Assembly (NCBI RefSeq): GCF_020165195.1
Contig: NZ_JAIUHR010000014.1
Coordinates: 62,001-126,000 of the forward strand
Reading direction: 5' to 3'
Length of the DNA stretch: 64,000 nucleotides
Origin: Mesorhizobium sp. CA14
GTDB taxonomy: Bacteria; Pseudomonadota; Alphaproteobacteria; Rhizobiales; Rhizobiaceae
In this document: positions 40,352-52,500 of the stretch, in pieces
Position numbering within the stretch: the first letter of the stretch is position 1
How the letters are laid out: the number at the start of each line of letters is the position of its first letter
Notes under the pieces: generated by a model
The model's input: only the letters and a program-made list of their open reading frames with translations
Databases searched by the model: none
What the model was told of the DNA's origin: nothing
Program-made: the position numbers and the translations under genes

Positions 40352-40741
40352 TCAGCCCGGTTCGGCTTCGACCGTCACCTTGTTGTTATAGAACGCGCCG
40401 TGATTGCGGATTTCGGCCATTTCGTCGAATGGCGTCTCGTAAGCCCACATCGCGTTTTTGCCTGCCTCGCTGGCCGGCTGGACGCTCCAGTAGTTGGCAT
40501 CGCCCTTGTACGGGCAATGCGTCGAGTGCTCGGTGCCGGCGAGCTTGCTGAAGTCGATGTCGTCGAAGGGGATGTAGAAGGCGGCCGGATAGGGCGGTTC
40601 CGAAAGCACCTTGGCCCTTGTCGACCGCGCGATGATGATGTCGCCCGCGCGCACGGTGACGCTGCCGCGATAGGGTTCGACCGTGATCACCTTGTCGGGG
40701 TTGCGCTGAAAGCCGGGGGCTGGGTTGGCGGGCTTGTCCAT
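40352..40741 (-). CDS. DUF427 protein
   Basis: This 129-residue protein matches DUF427: ITVEPYRGSVTVRAGDIIIARSTRAKVL, YIPFDDIDFSKL and the core THCPYKGDANYWS. The function is not established. It is convergent with the polysaccharide deacetylase gene and has a palindromic repeat directly upstream of its start. Confidence 0.9.
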   Translation of the reverse strand: MDKPANPAPGFQRNPDKVITVEPYRGSVTVRAGDIIIARSTRAKVLSEPPYPAAFYIPFDDIDFSKLAGTEHSTHCPYKGDANYWSVQPASEAGKNAMWAYETPFDEMAEIRNHGAFYNNKVTVEAEPG

Positions 40742-40751
40742 GAATGGTCTC

Positions 40752-40854
40752 CTGGAGCAATTCCAGGAAAAGTGCGAAGCGGTTTTCCGTCCGGAATTGC
40801 GTCAAAACAGAGAGAGCGTTTCGTCGTTTCCCTGAAATGGTGAAACGTTCTCGG
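40752..40854. repeat. Rhizobial-type palindromic intergenic repeat, copy A
   Basis: Two stem-loops: GCAATTCC (40757-40764) pairs with GGAATTGC (40793-40800), with inner GGAAAA/TTTTCC, then a second imperfect stem from GAGCGTTTC to GAAACGTTCTC (about 40813-40852). The same arrangement recurs at 43986-44086, with GAAGCGGTTTTCCGTCCGGAAT shared in two parts. Confidence 0.75.
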
Positions 40855-40945
40855 GGAAGACTTAGATGTGTCGGCCAGACGCATCGCGCAAGCGCGCGTC
40901 CCGCCTGACGTCATCACCATTCATTGAACGTCTGTTTTCCAGTCG

Positions 40946-41302
40946 TCAGGCGGCTGTCTTGAAGGCATCCATAAGGCCGGCATAGGCGGCGGCAATGCCT
41001 GCGACAGGATTGGTGCTCCGCGCCGCGGTTTCGACTTTGAGCGCGCCGCCGCTGGTCGGCAGCGTCAGCAGCAGAAACTGGCGGTTGCCGGCGTCGCCGA
41101 TGCAGGCGGCGGCGACATGTTCGCCGTCGGCGCCGTTTTCGACGCGCATCTTGAATAGCAACGTCCCGCCGACGGCCTCCAGCGCGCCGCCGACGACTTC
41201 GGCAAATTCATCTTCGGAAACGGTTTTGATGTCCGGCGTCAGATCGTCCAGACTTTCGGCAAGCGTGCTTTCGAGGGCTTTTTCGTCGAGCTGCGCGTCC
41301 AT
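40946..41302 (-). CDS. Hypothetical protein, 118 residues
   Basis: I do not recognise a family. The protein is acidic, begins MDAQLDEKALE, has a central beta-rich part (VGGTLLFKMRVENG, RQFLLLTLPT) and a small helical C-terminus. GGAGAGATTCGC precedes ATG 41302 on the minus strand, giving a good ribosome binding site and deciding the start against a 9-codon longer form. It is divergent from the acyl-CoA ligase gene. Confidence 0.65.
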   Translation of the reverse strand: MDAQLDEKALESTLAESLDDLTPDIKTVSEDEFAEVVGGALEAVGGTLLFKMRVENGADGEHVAAACIGDAGNRQFLLLTLPTSGGALKVETAARSTNPVAGIAAAYAGLMDAFKTAA

Positions 41303-41441
41303 GCGAATCTCTCCATTCGCCAATCTCACCCAGCCCGTTAACGAAGCTTAACGGCGAGGATGGCCGGATTATGGCGGTCTTCCCGGTCCTTCGATCCATC
41401 CACTGGCTTCGACTTATGGCGGCTGGACAAACCGCCGGTTC

Positions 41442-41460
41442 GTTTCACAATGCGTGAAAC
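41442..41460. promoter_or_regulatory. Candidate operator upstream of the acyl-CoA ligase
   Basis: GTTTCAC and GTGAAAC form a perfect 7-bp inverted repeat around AATGC, 31 bp before the ligase start. It may be a transcription-factor site or a small hairpin in the leader. Confidence 0.35.
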
Positions 41461-41491
41461 AAATGACGCGAATGCGCAAAGGGAGGAATTG

Positions 41492-43120
<1,629 letters not shown>

Positions 43121-43190
43121 CGAAAAATGTTCGATCTTTCGGCTTCAAGCCCGCGCTAAAAACCTCTAAGTCTCGGTTCGGACTGGGGTA

Positions 43191-43988
43191 ATGCGGCAGA
43201 CAATGGCTACAATTCCTGAACGGCAGACGTCGAGGGCGGCCGGCTGGTCGCGGCGGATCGGCGCATTTTCGCTCGTCCTTCTGCTGACCGTCGTTGCCGG
43301 CTATCGGCTCGATCTCCTCGATACGCCCCCTTTCCTGTGGGTGCTTGCGGTCGCGGCACTGCTGGCGGCGCTTGCCCTGTTGCTGGCAGGCCTTGCCCTG
43401 TCGCGGGTCTGGAGCTTCGGCGATCGCGGCGGCCGCGATCTCTCCATCGGCGCGCTGCTGGCGCTTCTGGTGCTGGCACCCTACGGCGTTGCGGTCTATT
43501 GGGCGACGATCTATCCGCCGCTGCGTGACATCTCGACCGATCTCGACGATCCGCCGGCGTTGGACACCAGCGACCGCACCGCCGACATGAACCAGCTGTC
43601 GCCGCCGACGCCGGGCGAACAGGCCCTGCAGGCGGAGGCCTATCCGCTGGTCAGCGGGCGCAGCTACAATCTGCCTTTCGAAACCGTCGTCGATGCTGTC
43701 GAAACCGTGCTCGACCGCCGCGACTGGCAGTTGACGGCGCCTTATCCCGACATCAACGGCCAGAGCGAAGCCACGATCAACGCGCTGGCCAAGGGCTTCG
43801 TGCTCGGATTGCCGGCCGACGTCGCCATCCGCATCACCGATGACGGTGAGCAGGTCATCGTCGACATGCGCTCGGCCTCACGCTACGGCCGCTACGACCT
43901 CGGCGACAACGCCGCCCGCATCACGGCTTTCCTTGGCGAGCTCGACCAGGAAGTTGCCGGGCAGGTCGGCGCGGCGCCGGCCGAGTAG
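43191..43988 (+). CDS. DUF1499 membrane protein
   Basis: This protein of up to 265 residues has three hydrophobic helices (about 23-42, 48-70, 86-106) and a soluble C-terminal DUF1499 domain (about 150-255) with SYNLPFETVVDAVETVLDRR and the ending part VIVDMRSASRYGRYDLGDN. Function unknown. ATG 43191 or 43203 can start it. A palindromic repeat begins right at its stop codon. Confidence 0.8.
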   Translation: MRQTMATIPERQTSRAAGWSRRIGAFSLVLLLTVVAGYRLDLLDTPPFLWVLAVAALLAALALLLAGLALSRVWSFGDRGGRDLSIGALLALLVLAPYGVAVYWATIYPPLRDISTDLDDPPALDTSDRTADMNQLSPPTPGEQALQAEAYPLVSGRSYNLPFETVVDAVETVLDRRDWQLTAPYPDINGQSEATINALAKGFVLGLPADVAIRITDDGEQVIVDMRSASRYGRYDLGDNAARITAFLGELDQEVAGQVGAAPAE

Positions 43989-44086
43989 AGCAATTCCAGG
44001 AAAAGAATGAAGCGGTTTTCCGTCCGGAATCGCGCCAATAAGGAAGGGAGCGCTTCGCCGTTTCCGTGAAACGGTAAAGCGCCCCG
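43986..44086. repeat. Rhizobial-type palindromic intergenic repeat, copy B
   Basis: The same two-hairpin element as at 40752-40854: GCAATTCCAGGAAAA, then GAAGCGGTTTTCCGTCC and GGAATCGC, then a second stem with CCGTTTC/GAAACGG and outer GGGAGCGCTT/AAAGCGCCCC. It fills the convergent gap between the DUF1499 gene and the metallo-beta-lactamase-fold gene, overlapping the first stop, so it may serve as the terminator for both. Confidence 0.75.
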
Positions 44087-44089
44087 GAC

Positions 44090-44998
44090 CTACGCGGCGG
44101 GCGCGAAAACGCCATCTATGGCCGGATCGCCGTCGGTGACGACCAAGCCGCGCGCAACGAGATCCTCGAGATGGGCAAGCACCGACAGGCCGGCAGCGCC
44201 GTGCAGCCGCGGGTCGGTGTCGCGATAGATCGCCGCGACCATTTCCGTGATCGTGCGGTCTCCGGCGCGGATGCGTTCCAGGATCGCCCTTTCGCGCATC
44301 TTGCGATGCGTCTTCAGGCCGCGCATGAAGCTTTGGGGCGCGGCCACAGCTCCGCCATGGCCAGGCAAAAGCAAGCGATCGTCGCGCGTCAAAAGCTTGT
44401 CGAGGGAGCTCATATAGTCGGCCATGGCGCCATCGGGCGGCGCGACGATCGAGGTCGACCAAGCCATGACGTGGTCGGCTGAAAACAGGGTTCCGGTCCC
44501 CTCTAGCGCAAACACGGCATGGTTGGCGGTGTGGCCGGGCGTCAGCACGGTGCGGATAGCCCAGCCGTCGCCCTTGGTCAGCGCATTGTCGGTCAGCACG
44601 ACATCGGGAACGAAGGCAAGGTCGGCGCTGGCGTCGAGCGGATTGACCTCGCCGATGCGCAAGGCACGCGCCGGCCGATGCGGGCCTTCGGCAAGCGTCG
44701 GAGCGCCGGTCAGCTCCTTCAATCGCGCCGCGAGCGGCGAATGGTCGCGATGGGTGTGGCTGACGAAGATGTGGCTGACAGGTCGGCCAGCGATCGCCGC
44801 AAGCAGCGTCTCGAGATGGGCGTCGTCTTCCGGCCCTGGATCGATCACCGCCAGCGTGTCGCTGCCGACGAGATAGCTGTTGGTGCCGTGGAAGGTGAAA
44901 GGGCCCGGGTTTCTTGCGGTGACGCGCAGCACACCCGGCGCAACCGCAATCGCCTGGCCATAGGCGGGATCGAAGCTGGTGTCGAACTCAAGGGCCAT
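44090..44998 (-). CDS. Metallo-beta-lactamase-fold hydrolase, LACTB2-like
   Basis: This 302-residue protein has the metal motif SHTHRDHSPLAARL, then TPGHTANHAVF, SADHVMAW and LLPGHGGAV in the usual order. A C-terminal helical winged part (about 220-300; RAILERIRAGDRTITEMV) follows, as in LACTB2-like enzymes. It may be a nuclease or thioester hydrolase. It is divergent from bioY across a 221-bp gap containing a repeat. Confidence 0.9.
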   Translation of the reverse strand: MALEFDTSFDPAYGQAIAVAPGVLRVTARNPGPFTFHGTNSYLVGSDTLAVIDPGPEDDAHLETLLAAIAGRPVSHIFVSHTHRDHSPLAARLKELTGAPTLAEGPHRPARALRIGEVNPLDASADLAFVPDVVLTDNALTKGDGWAIRTVLTPGHTANHAVFALEGTGTLFSADHVMAWSTSIVAPPDGAMADYMSSLDKLLTRDDRLLLPGHGGAVAAPQSFMRGLKTHRKMRERAILERIRAGDRTITEMVAAIYRDTDPRLHGAAGLSVLAHLEDLVARGLVVTDGDPAIDGVFAPAA

Positions 44999-45069
44999 GC
45001 CGGCGTGCTCCGTTGCAATGCGGCAAAATGATTGCCGGCCGATACGGAAGCCAATATAGGAAAATCAAT

Positions 45070-45173
45070 GCATGTCGCCCAAAACTGCGCCGCGGTTTTG
45101 GGAGAACGACATGCACCAAGACGAATTTTTAAAGCGCGCCACCTGGATCCGTTTCTGCGCGATGCGCTTTAAA
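45070..45173. repeat. Two-hairpin intergenic repeat upstream of bioY
   Basis: Hairpin one pairs GCATGTCG (45070-45077) with CGACATGC (45107-45114) and CCCAAAAC with GTTTTGGG inside. Hairpin two pairs TTTAAAGCGC (45128-45137) with GCGCTTTAAA (45164-45173). Both arms are perfect. A relative of the first hairpin lies at 63738-63782. Confidence 0.7.
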
Positions 45174-45219
45174 GCCAACAAATCAGCCGCTCAACAAATC
45201 AGCCAGAACGGGGAAGGCC

Positions 45220-45810
45220 ATGGCAACTGCAACCACGATGCGCCCGCTTGTTTCTCTCACCCTGCCGGATCGCGGCGCTGCCCGGCTCGCGACCCAACTC
45301 TTTCTGGCGCTTGCCGGAACCCTGCTGCTGACGCTTTCGGCCAAGACCAAAGTGGTGCTCGGCCCGGTCGATATCTCGCTGCAGACGCTGGCCGTGCTGT
45401 TGATCGCCTCCGCCTTCGGCCTGCGGCTGGCCGTCGCGACGCTTCTTCTCTACCTCGCCGAGGGCGCTTTTGGCTTGCCGGTCTTTCAGGGCACGCCGGA
45501 AAAGGGCATCGGCATCGCCTATATGCTGGGCTCGACCGGCGGCTACCTCGCCGGCTTCGTGGTCATGGCGGCGATCGCCGGCTGGGCCGCCGATCGCGGC
45601 TGGGACCGCAATCCCGTCAAGCTGTTCGGCGCCATGCTGACGGCGGAGGTGGTCATGATGGCCATGGGCTTTGCCTGGCTGGCGATGCTCATCGGACCGG
45701 AAAAGTCCTGGCAGTTCGGCGTCCTGCCCTTCATCGTCGGCGACCTGATCAAGGTGGCTTTGGCCGCCAGCCTGGTGCCGGCCGTGTGGACGTTGCTCAA
45801 GCGCGGCTGA
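45220..45810 (+). CDS. bioY: Biotin transporter BioY (ECF S-component)
   Basis: This 196-residue membrane protein has six hydrophobic helices and BioY marks: LGPVDISLQTLAVLL, YLAEGAFGLPVFQGT and GSTGGYLAGF. It binds biotin and works alone or with an ECF ATPase/T-component, neither of which is present here. A strong terminator follows. No BioR-type TTATAGATAA-like site was seen in its leader. Confidence 0.92.
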   Translation: MATATTMRPLVSLTLPDRGAARLATQLFLALAGTLLLTLSAKTKVVLGPVDISLQTLAVLLIASAFGLRLAVATLLLYLAEGAFGLPVFQGTPEKGIGIAYMLGSTGGYLAGFVVMAAIAGWAADRGWDRNPVKLFGAMLTAEVVMMAMGFAWLAMLIGPEKSWQFGVLPFIVGDLIKVALAASLVPAVWTLLKRG

Positions 45811-45822
45811 GCCAGATCGACG

Positions 45823-45865
45823 AAAAAAAGGGCCGGCGGGCGACAAGCGCCCGCCGGCCCTTTTT
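45823..45865. terminator. Strong intrinsic terminator after bioY (two-way)
   Basis: A perfect 13-bp stem GGGCCGGCGGGCG/CGCCCGCCGGCCC with loop ACAAG is followed by TTTTT and preceded by AAAAAAA, so it can terminate on both strands. It starts 13 bp after the bioY stop. Confidence 0.9.
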
Positions 45866-46031
45866 CATTGTGTAGTCGGATTTCGCTCGAAATCATCGCA
45901 TGCCGGATGGTAGAAGGGGGAGAAGTAACGTCGGGAAGCAGTCAAGCCGACATTGACAAGCAAGCGTCCGAAACCTAAGCACGGGCAACTTGGCGTCGAG
46001 GCGGGGGCCGCGGTAGTTCAAGGAGAGCTTG

Positions 46032-46922
46032 TTGAAAGGAATTATCCTTGCGGGTGGGAGCGGGACACGCCTTTATCCGCTTACATTAGCGGTTTCTAAG
46101 CAGATACTGCCGATCTACGACAAGCCGATGATCTATTACCCGCTGAGCGTGCTGATGCTCGCTGGGATTCGCCAGATTCTGATCATTTCAACTCCGCGCG
46201 ACTTGCCGGTTTTCCAGGCGTTGCTGGGCGACGGTTCCGAATTCGGGCTGGAACTGTCCTATGCCGAGCAGCCGCAGCCCAACGGCCTCGCCGAGGCCTT
46301 CATCATCGGCCGCGACTTCATCGGCAAGGACAGCGTGTCGATGATTCTCGGCGACAACATCTATTTCGGCGGCGGCCTGTCGCAGCTCTGCCGCGAGGCG
46401 GCGACGCGCGATGGCGGCGCCTCGGTCTTCGCCTATTATGTCGACGATCCGGAGCGTTATGGCGTGGTCTCCTTCGACAAGGCCACCGGCAAGGCGCTGA
46501 CGATCGAGGAGAAGCCGCAAAAGCCGAAGTCAAACTGGGCCGTGACCGGTCTCTACTTCTACGACAACGATGTGGTCGACATCGCCTCGACGATCCGCCC
46601 TTCGGCGCGCGGCGAGCTCGAGATCACGACGGTCAACAATGTCTATCTCGAGCGTGGCGAATTGCATGTCCACCGCCTCGGCCGCGGCTATGCCTGGCTG
46701 GATACAGGCACGCATGACAGCCTGCTCGAGGCATCGTCTTTCGTGCGCACGATCGAGCATCGCCAGGGCATCAAGATCGCGTGCCCGGAAGAGATTGCGC
46801 TGGAGCAGCACTGGATCAGCGCCGACAAGGTTCTGGATCGCGCCGCGCGGCTCGGCAAGAACGAATATGCCGCCTATCTGCGCCGGCGCGTGGCCGATCT
46901 GATGGAGGAACGGGGTGCTTGA
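46032..46922 (+). CDS. rfbA: Glucose-1-phosphate thymidylyltransferase
   Basis: This 296-residue enzyme makes dTDP-glucose. It shows [17 protein letters not shown] at the start, then [27 protein letters not shown] and the VTGLYFYD and [10 protein letters not shown] segments. No ATG fits; TTG 46032 gives the usual beginning and has AAGGAGAG upstream (TTG 46029 is the alternative). A TTGACA at 45953-45958 with a weak -10 17 bp later could be the operon promoter. It is first of four overlapping rfb genes. Confidence 0.95.
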   Translation: MKGIILAGGSGTRLYPLTLAVSKQILPIYDKPMIYYPLSVLMLAGIRQILIISTPRDLPVFQALLGDGSEFGLELSYAEQPQPNGLAEAFIIGRDFIGKDSVSMILGDNIYFGGGLSQLCREAATRDGGASVFAYYVDDPERYGVVSFDKATGKALTIEEKPQKPKSNWAVTGLYFYDNDVVDIASTIRPSARGELEITTVNNVYLERGELHVHRLGRGYAWLDTGTHDSLLEASSFVRTIEHRQGIKIACPEEIALEQHWISADKVLDRAARLGKNEYAAYLRRRVADLMEERGA

Positions 46923-47469
46923 GGTCAGGCCGCTCGGCCTCGACGGCGTGCTGGAGATCGTGCCGAAGCGGCATGGCGACGCGCGCGGTTTTTTCAGCGA
47001 GACCTGGAATGCGGAACGCTTCGCCGAAGCCGGCATCGATCTCGCCTTCGTACAGGACAATCATTCCTATTCCGCCGCGGCCGGCGTGCTGCGCGGGCTG
47101 CACTACCAGCTGCCGCCGCGCGCTCAGGACAAGCTGCTGCGCGTCATCAGGGGCAGCGTGCTCGATGTCGCGGTCGACATCCGCCGTTCCTCGCCCACTT
47201 TCGGCAGATGGGAAGCGCTGGAGATATCGGCCGAGAAGGGCAACCAGGTGCTGGTGCCGAAAGGCTTCGCGCATGGCTTCGTCACGCTCGTGCCGGATAC
47301 CGAGGTGCTCTATAAGGTGACCGACACCTACTCGCCCGGGCACGACCGCTCGATCCGCTTCGACGATCCGGCGATCGGCATAAAATGGCCGGAGATCGCG
47401 GGCGGCTTCCAGCTGTCGGACAAGGACCGCAGCGCGCCGCTGCTCGGAGCGGCGGAGGTGTTCGCGTGA
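46915..47469 (+). CDS. rfbC: dTDP-4-dehydrorhamnose 3,5-epimerase
   Basis: This 184-residue cupin-fold epimerase has [33 protein letters not shown] with the catalytic His, [14 protein letters not shown] and [13 protein letters not shown] 46915 overlaps the rfbA stop by 8 bp. It makes dTDP-4-keto-L-rhamnose for RfbD. Confidence 0.95.
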   Translation: MLEVRPLGLDGVLEIVPKRHGDARGFFSETWNAERFAEAGIDLAFVQDNHSYSAAAGVLRGLHYQLPPRAQDKLLRVIRGSVLDVAVDIRRSSPTFGRWEALEISAEKGNQVLVPKGFAHGFVTLVPDTEVLYKVTDTYSPGHDRSIRFDDPAIGIKWPEIAGGFQLSDKDRSAPLLGAAEVFA

Positions 47470-47483
47470 GGAGGGACGGCGGC

Positions 47484-48614
47484 ATGAATTTTCTGGTCAC
47501 CGGCGGCGCCGGTTTCATCGGCTCGGCCGTGTGCCGGCATCTGTGCGCCAATCCGGCCTACCGCGTCACCAATCTCGACAAGCTCACCTATGCCGGCAAC
47601 CTCGCTTCGCTGCGGCCGATCGAGAACGCGCATAATTACCGCTTCGAGCAGGCCGACATCTGCGACGAGCGCGCGGTGCTGGAGATCTTGCGCCGCGACG
47701 ACATCGACATCGTCATGAACTTAGCCGCCGAGAGTCATGTCGACCGCTCGATCGACGGGCCGGGCGCGTTCATCGAGACCAACATCGTCGGCACCTACCG
47801 CATCCTGAATGCCGCGCTGGAATATTGGCGCGGCCTGTCCGAGGAGCGCAAAGCGGGCTTCCGCTTCCACCATGTCTCGACCGACGAGGTGTTCGGCGAC
47901 CTGCCTTTCGACGGCGGCATGTTCGTGGAGGAAACGCCCTATGCGCCGTCCTCGCCCTATTCGGCCTCGAAGGCGGCCTCCGACCATCTGGTGCGGGCCT
48001 GGCACGAGACCTACGGCCTGCCGGTGGTGCTTTCCAACTGCTCCAACAATTACGGGCCGTACCATTTTCCGGAAAAGCTGATCCCGCTGGTCATCCTCAA
48101 CGCGCTCGACGAGAAGCCGCTGCCGGTCTACGGCGCCGGCGCCAATGTGCGCGACTGGCTGTTCGTCGAGGATCACGCGCGCGCCCTGGAGCTGGTGGCC
48201 ACCAGGGGGCGGCCGGGCGAGAGCTACAATGTCGGCGGCAATTCCGAGCGCACCAATCTCGGCGTCGTCGAGGCGATCTGCGATCTTCTCGACCTCAGGC
48301 GGCCGCGCGCCGGCGGCAAGCGCCATCGCGAGCTGATCGCCTTCGTCACCGACCGCCCCGGCCATGACCGGCGCTATGCGATCGACGCCTCCAAGATCGC
48401 GCGCGACCTCGGCTGGGCGCCGCGGGAGGATTTCGACAGCGGCCTGGCCCGGACCGTCGACTGGTATCTCGACAACAAATGGTGGTGGGGGCCGATCCGC
48501 GAGCAGCGCTATGCCGGCGAACGGCTGGGCCACGGTTCGGTCGCAAAGAGCCAACACAGTCCGATCGAAAGCAGCCCGGCCGGGAACGCGGCCGAGAGCA
48601 GGGTGACCACGTGA
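47484..48614 (+). CDS. rfbB: dTDP-glucose 4,6-dehydratase
   Basis: This 376-residue extended SDR has [25 protein letters not shown], the catalytic STDEVFGDL and [11 protein letters not shown] (YxxxK). The C-terminus after about 335 ([13 protein letters not shown]...) is a non-conserved tail. The product, dTDP-4-keto-6-deoxyglucose, serves both RfbC/RfbD here and, by inference, the Fdt enzymes at 58-61 kb. It ends inside the rfbD start. Confidence 0.96.
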   Translation: MNFLVTGGAGFIGSAVCRHLCANPAYRVTNLDKLTYAGNLASLRPIENAHNYRFEQADICDERAVLEILRRDDIDIVMNLAAESHVDRSIDGPGAFIETNIVGTYRILNAALEYWRGLSEERKAGFRFHHVSTDEVFGDLPFDGGMFVEETPYAPSSPYSASKAASDHLVRAWHETYGLPVVLSNCSNNYGPYHFPEKLIPLVILNALDEKPLPVYGAGANVRDWLFVEDHARALELVATRGRPGESYNVGGNSERTNLGVVEAICDLLDLRRPRAGGKRHRELIAFVTDRPGHDRRYAIDASKIARDLGWAPREDFDSGLARTVDWYLDNKWWWGPIREQRYAGERLGHGSVAKSQHSPIESSPAGNAAESRVTT

Positions 48615-49519
48615 GGCTTGCCGTCACCGGGCGCGAGGGCCAGGTTGCCGCAAGCCTGGTCGAGGCAGCGCGGGGCCGCGACGATGTCGAGGTCATCGCT
48701 GTCGGCCGGCCGGCGCTCGACCTTGCGCGGCCCGACACGGTGTTCGCAGCCCTTGAAGCGGCGAGGCCCGACATCGTCGTTTCCGCCGCCGCCTACACCG
48801 CCGTCGACCAGGCCGAGGACGACAAGGACCTGGCCTTCGCCGTGAACGCAACCGGCGCCGGCAAGGTGGCGCAAGCCGCTGCAAGGCTCGGCGTCCCCGT
48901 CATCCATCTGTCGACCGACTATGTCTTCGACGGCGCCAAGGACGGCGCCTATGTCGAGACCGACCCGACCGCCCCGCTCGGCATCTACGGCGCCTCCAAG
49001 CTCGCCGGCGAAGAGGCGGTCGCCGCGGCCAATCCGCGCCATCTCATCCTGCGCACGGCCTGGGTCTACAGCCCCTTCGGCAGAAACTTCGTCAAGACCA
49101 TGCTGCGGCTGGCCGCCGAACGCGACGAGATATCGGTCGTCGCCGACCAATGGGGCAATCCGACATCGGCGCTCGACATCGCCGACGCGATCCTGCATGC
49201 GGCGGCGAGGCTGGTCGGCGACGGCAATTTCGCCGCCTTCGGCGTCTATCACCTGGCGGGCGAGGGCGACACCAACTGGAGCGGCTTTGCCCGTCACATC
49301 CTCGACACAAGCCGGGCGTTTGGTGGCCCCCACGCGAGCGTGCGCGATATCGCGACGGCGGATTATCCGACCAAGGCCAGGCGTCCGCAAAACTCGCGGC
49401 TTTTGAGTGCCAAGTTTGCGGGGGCGTTTGGGTGGCAGACGCCGGGGTGGCGGGAGTCGGCGGAGAAGGTGGTTCGGCGGCTGGGGGGCGGCGAGACGAA
49501 ACAGGCATTGAGTGCATGA
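48611..49519 (+). CDS. rfbD: dTDP-4-dehydrorhamnose reductase
   Basis: This 302-residue SDR completes dTDP-L-rhamnose. It shows [34 protein letters not shown] and the catalytic [12 protein letters not shown] 48611 overlaps the rfbB stop by 4 bp, and its stop overlaps the ATG of the next gene by 4 bp, tying the large glycosyltransferase to the rhamnose operon. Confidence 0.95.
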   Translation: MRLAVTGREGQVAASLVEAARGRDDVEVIAVGRPALDLARPDTVFAALEAARPDIVVSAAAYTAVDQAEDDKDLAFAVNATGAGKVAQAAARLGVPVIHLSTDYVFDGAKDGAYVETDPTAPLGIYGASKLAGEEAVAAANPRHLILRTAWVYSPFGRNFVKTMLRLAAERDEISVVADQWGNPTSALDIADAILHAAARLVGDGNFAAFGVYHLAGEGDTNWSGFARHILDTSRAFGGPHASVRDIATADYPTKARRPQNSRLLSAKFAGAFGWQTPGWRESAEKVVRRLGGGETKQALSA

Positions 49520-52500
49520 ACAAGCATCCAGCACCGGAGCAACTGCGCGAAGCGAGCGCGCAGTCGGCCGATCAAGCGGCGCCGAAGAAGGGCGCGAAGG
49601 CTAAGTCATCGAAGACCAGACCGGCGAAGCGCACCTGCATCATGGTGCTCGGCATGCACCGCTCGGGGACGAGCGCGCTGACGAGGGCAATCAGCCTGCT
49701 TGGAGCGGAGCTGCCGAAGAATTTGCTGGGGGCCAATCCGTCGAATCCGACCGGACATTGGGAACCACAGCGTCTCATCGAGTTGAACGACCAGATGCTT
49801 GCCGAGTGTGGCAGCCGTTGGGACGACTGGCGCGCGTTTGACCCCAACGACCTTGGAACCGCGCGCCTGCAATTCTACAAGGCCGAGATCGCCAAAATAA
49901 TCGACGAGGAGTATGACGGCGCCTCGCTCTTTGTTCTCAAGGAGCCGCGCATCTCGCGCTTCGTGCCGCTCTATGCGGAAGTTCTCGAACGGATGCATAT
50001 CGATGTCCGGTACACGCTGGTCTCGCGCAATCCGTTGGCCGTGATCGCTTCGTTGAAAAACCGGGACGGATTTACGGCAGGCTTCAGTTCCCTTCTTTGG
50101 TTGCGACATGAACTGGATGCCGAGCGTGCGACGCGGAAACGGCCACGCATCTTCTTGTCCTATGAAGGTCTGCTCGACGATTGGCGGCAGGGTATTGAAA
50201 GCATTGCGAACACCCTCGGGATCGATTGGCCGCAACCGGAGATGGACTGGCATTCCTTGTTGGGCACGCATTTTTCAGCTGACAGTCAGCACTTTACGGC
50301 CAGTGCCGATTTGCTCGACGCGGACCCGCGCATCACTGGTTGGGTCAAGGTTGCTTACGCGGCACTGACGGCGCTTGAAAAAAACGCTCATGACGAACGC
50401 GCTTTGACGCGGATTGATGCGGTGAGCCTGGCTTTCGATGAAGCGAGTTCAATCTTCGGTGATGCGTGCTTCCCCGAAATGAACGTTCGCATCAAGGCTA
50501 TGTCGGAAGTTCAAGCCGAAACCGCGAGGGTGGCTGAAAGTCGTTCCGTCGAAATGAAAGAGCTGGAAGTCACAGTCGCAAAGATGCGTGCGGAAGCAAC
50601 TGAACGTGATGAGCGTGACGCTAAATTCGCAAGTGATCTAGCGAAGACGAAGCGAAAATTTCAGGCGGAAATGGATAGGCAAGCGGCGGAAGCTGGGGTT
50701 CGAGAAACAACGATCGCCACGTTGCGTGTCCAATTGAACGAAAAAGACTCTGCTGTCGAAGAAGAAAAAAATAGGCTACTTCATGCTTTGCAGACGATAT
50801 CTGCCATAAAGGAGAGTAGATCTTGGAAGATTACACGTCCTTTACGGGCAACAAAAACAGTTGCTCGAAATTTTTCTCTGTTTAGCTTTGCCAAAGCATT
50901 TGCCAGTTCAGCTTTTCGTAGCGTTGGGGTGGGAAAATCTTCTGCAAAAAGGGCGATACATCTCACGGGCCACGCCTTGAAACTTGTTAGAAGCGAAGGA
51001 TTTTATGTAACCTTCGAAAGGGCGAAACGCTTTGCCGCCAGAAGACAGCATGTTCTCCCAGGTCGTCCCCTCAATAGTTATACAAATTTTTCCTCGTTTT
51101 CCCTAGTTCGTGATGACGGTGCGACGAACGCAAGGCGCCTGACGCCGGAGCATGACCTGGCCGTTCGTATACCGCTACCTCGAGTCTCTAGGGTGGCATT
51201 ACCCCGCGACATCGCGGTCATCGTCCATGTTTTCTACACAGAAGTATTTCCTGAAATACTTGCTGCGCTTAAAAATGTCGGAAAAGATTTCAAGCTATAC
51301 GTGTCAACAACTGAGGATGTTAAGGCTGCCGTTGTAAGAAGAATGTGTGAAGAGAACGGGTTCGAGCACATCGAAATCCGCGTTTTCGAGAATAAAGGGC
51401 GAGATATCGCACCGAAGATTGTAGGTTTTCGTGATATATATGACAAGCACGAATTCTTTCTGCATCTTCACACAAAAAAATCTCCCCATCTGTCTGATCT
51501 TGAGGGTTGGAGGTCATATCTGATCGACAATCTGATTGGGTCAAAGGAGATAGTCAGGTCAATATTTTCAATTTTTATGTCGAATCCAGAGATCGGCATA
51601 ATTTATCCGCAGCACTACGCCCCCGTCCGGACTATGTTGAATTGGGGTTTTGATTTCAATATGGCGAAGAGCCTGCTTCGGCGCGCCAATTGGGACCTCA
51701 GCAAAGACAGTGTCCTGGAGTTCCCGTCTGGGTCGATGTTTTGGGGGCGGTCGGCCGCTCTGAAGCCGCTTCTCGACTTAGGGCTATCGTTCGACGACTT
51801 CCCGGACGAGGCTGGTCAGGTCGACGGCACCTTGGCTCATGCCATCGAACGTAGCTATCTGCATTTTGCAGAATGTGCCGGGTTTTATTGGCTCAAGATT
51901 CAAAAGAGTGCCGAGCCTGCATCGTCAACGTTGCTGGCTTTGGAGCAGCCAGGCGACGCCAGGCTGTCGGAGAAGGCTTACGCGCCGCTTTTTGAGGAAC
52001 CAGGGCGATTTGACCTTTCGCTTAGCCGGGACTATGGCGAACTTCGCCCGCTAAAAATGGCCAGGTCGAGTAGTAGGAAGCGAAGGATCAACCTACTTCT
52101 GCCAACGATAGACCCGCTTTGGATATTTGGAGGAATATCGACTGCGATAAAGGTCTTCGACGAAGTCGCTGCTGAATTGCCCGATTTCGACAAGAGAATT
52201 GTCGTGCTGGATTCTCCCGTAGAGCGGAGTCACCTGCATAATTTTCCTGGATACGTTATGAACTCAACCGCGGGTCGTACTGTGGTTTTCGAGGCCTTTG
52301 ATCGAACGCAGGGTTTGGACGTGCGCGAGGACGACGTCTACATCTCAACGGCTTGGTGGTCGGAGTATCTGCGAAGGTCGATCGCCCGTTTTCAAAAGAA
52401 GGCATTCGGCCACAGTTCAGGCGCGGTCTATTTTATACAAGATTATGAGTCGAATTTCGTGCAGTGGTCCTCGCGGTGGGCAATCGCGGAGTCAACCTAC

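Noticed and set aside
45220-45810. BioR operator or biotin-related regulation upstream of bioY
   Set aside because: No TTATAGATAA-like box was found in 44999-45219; the gap is largely a dispersed repeat.
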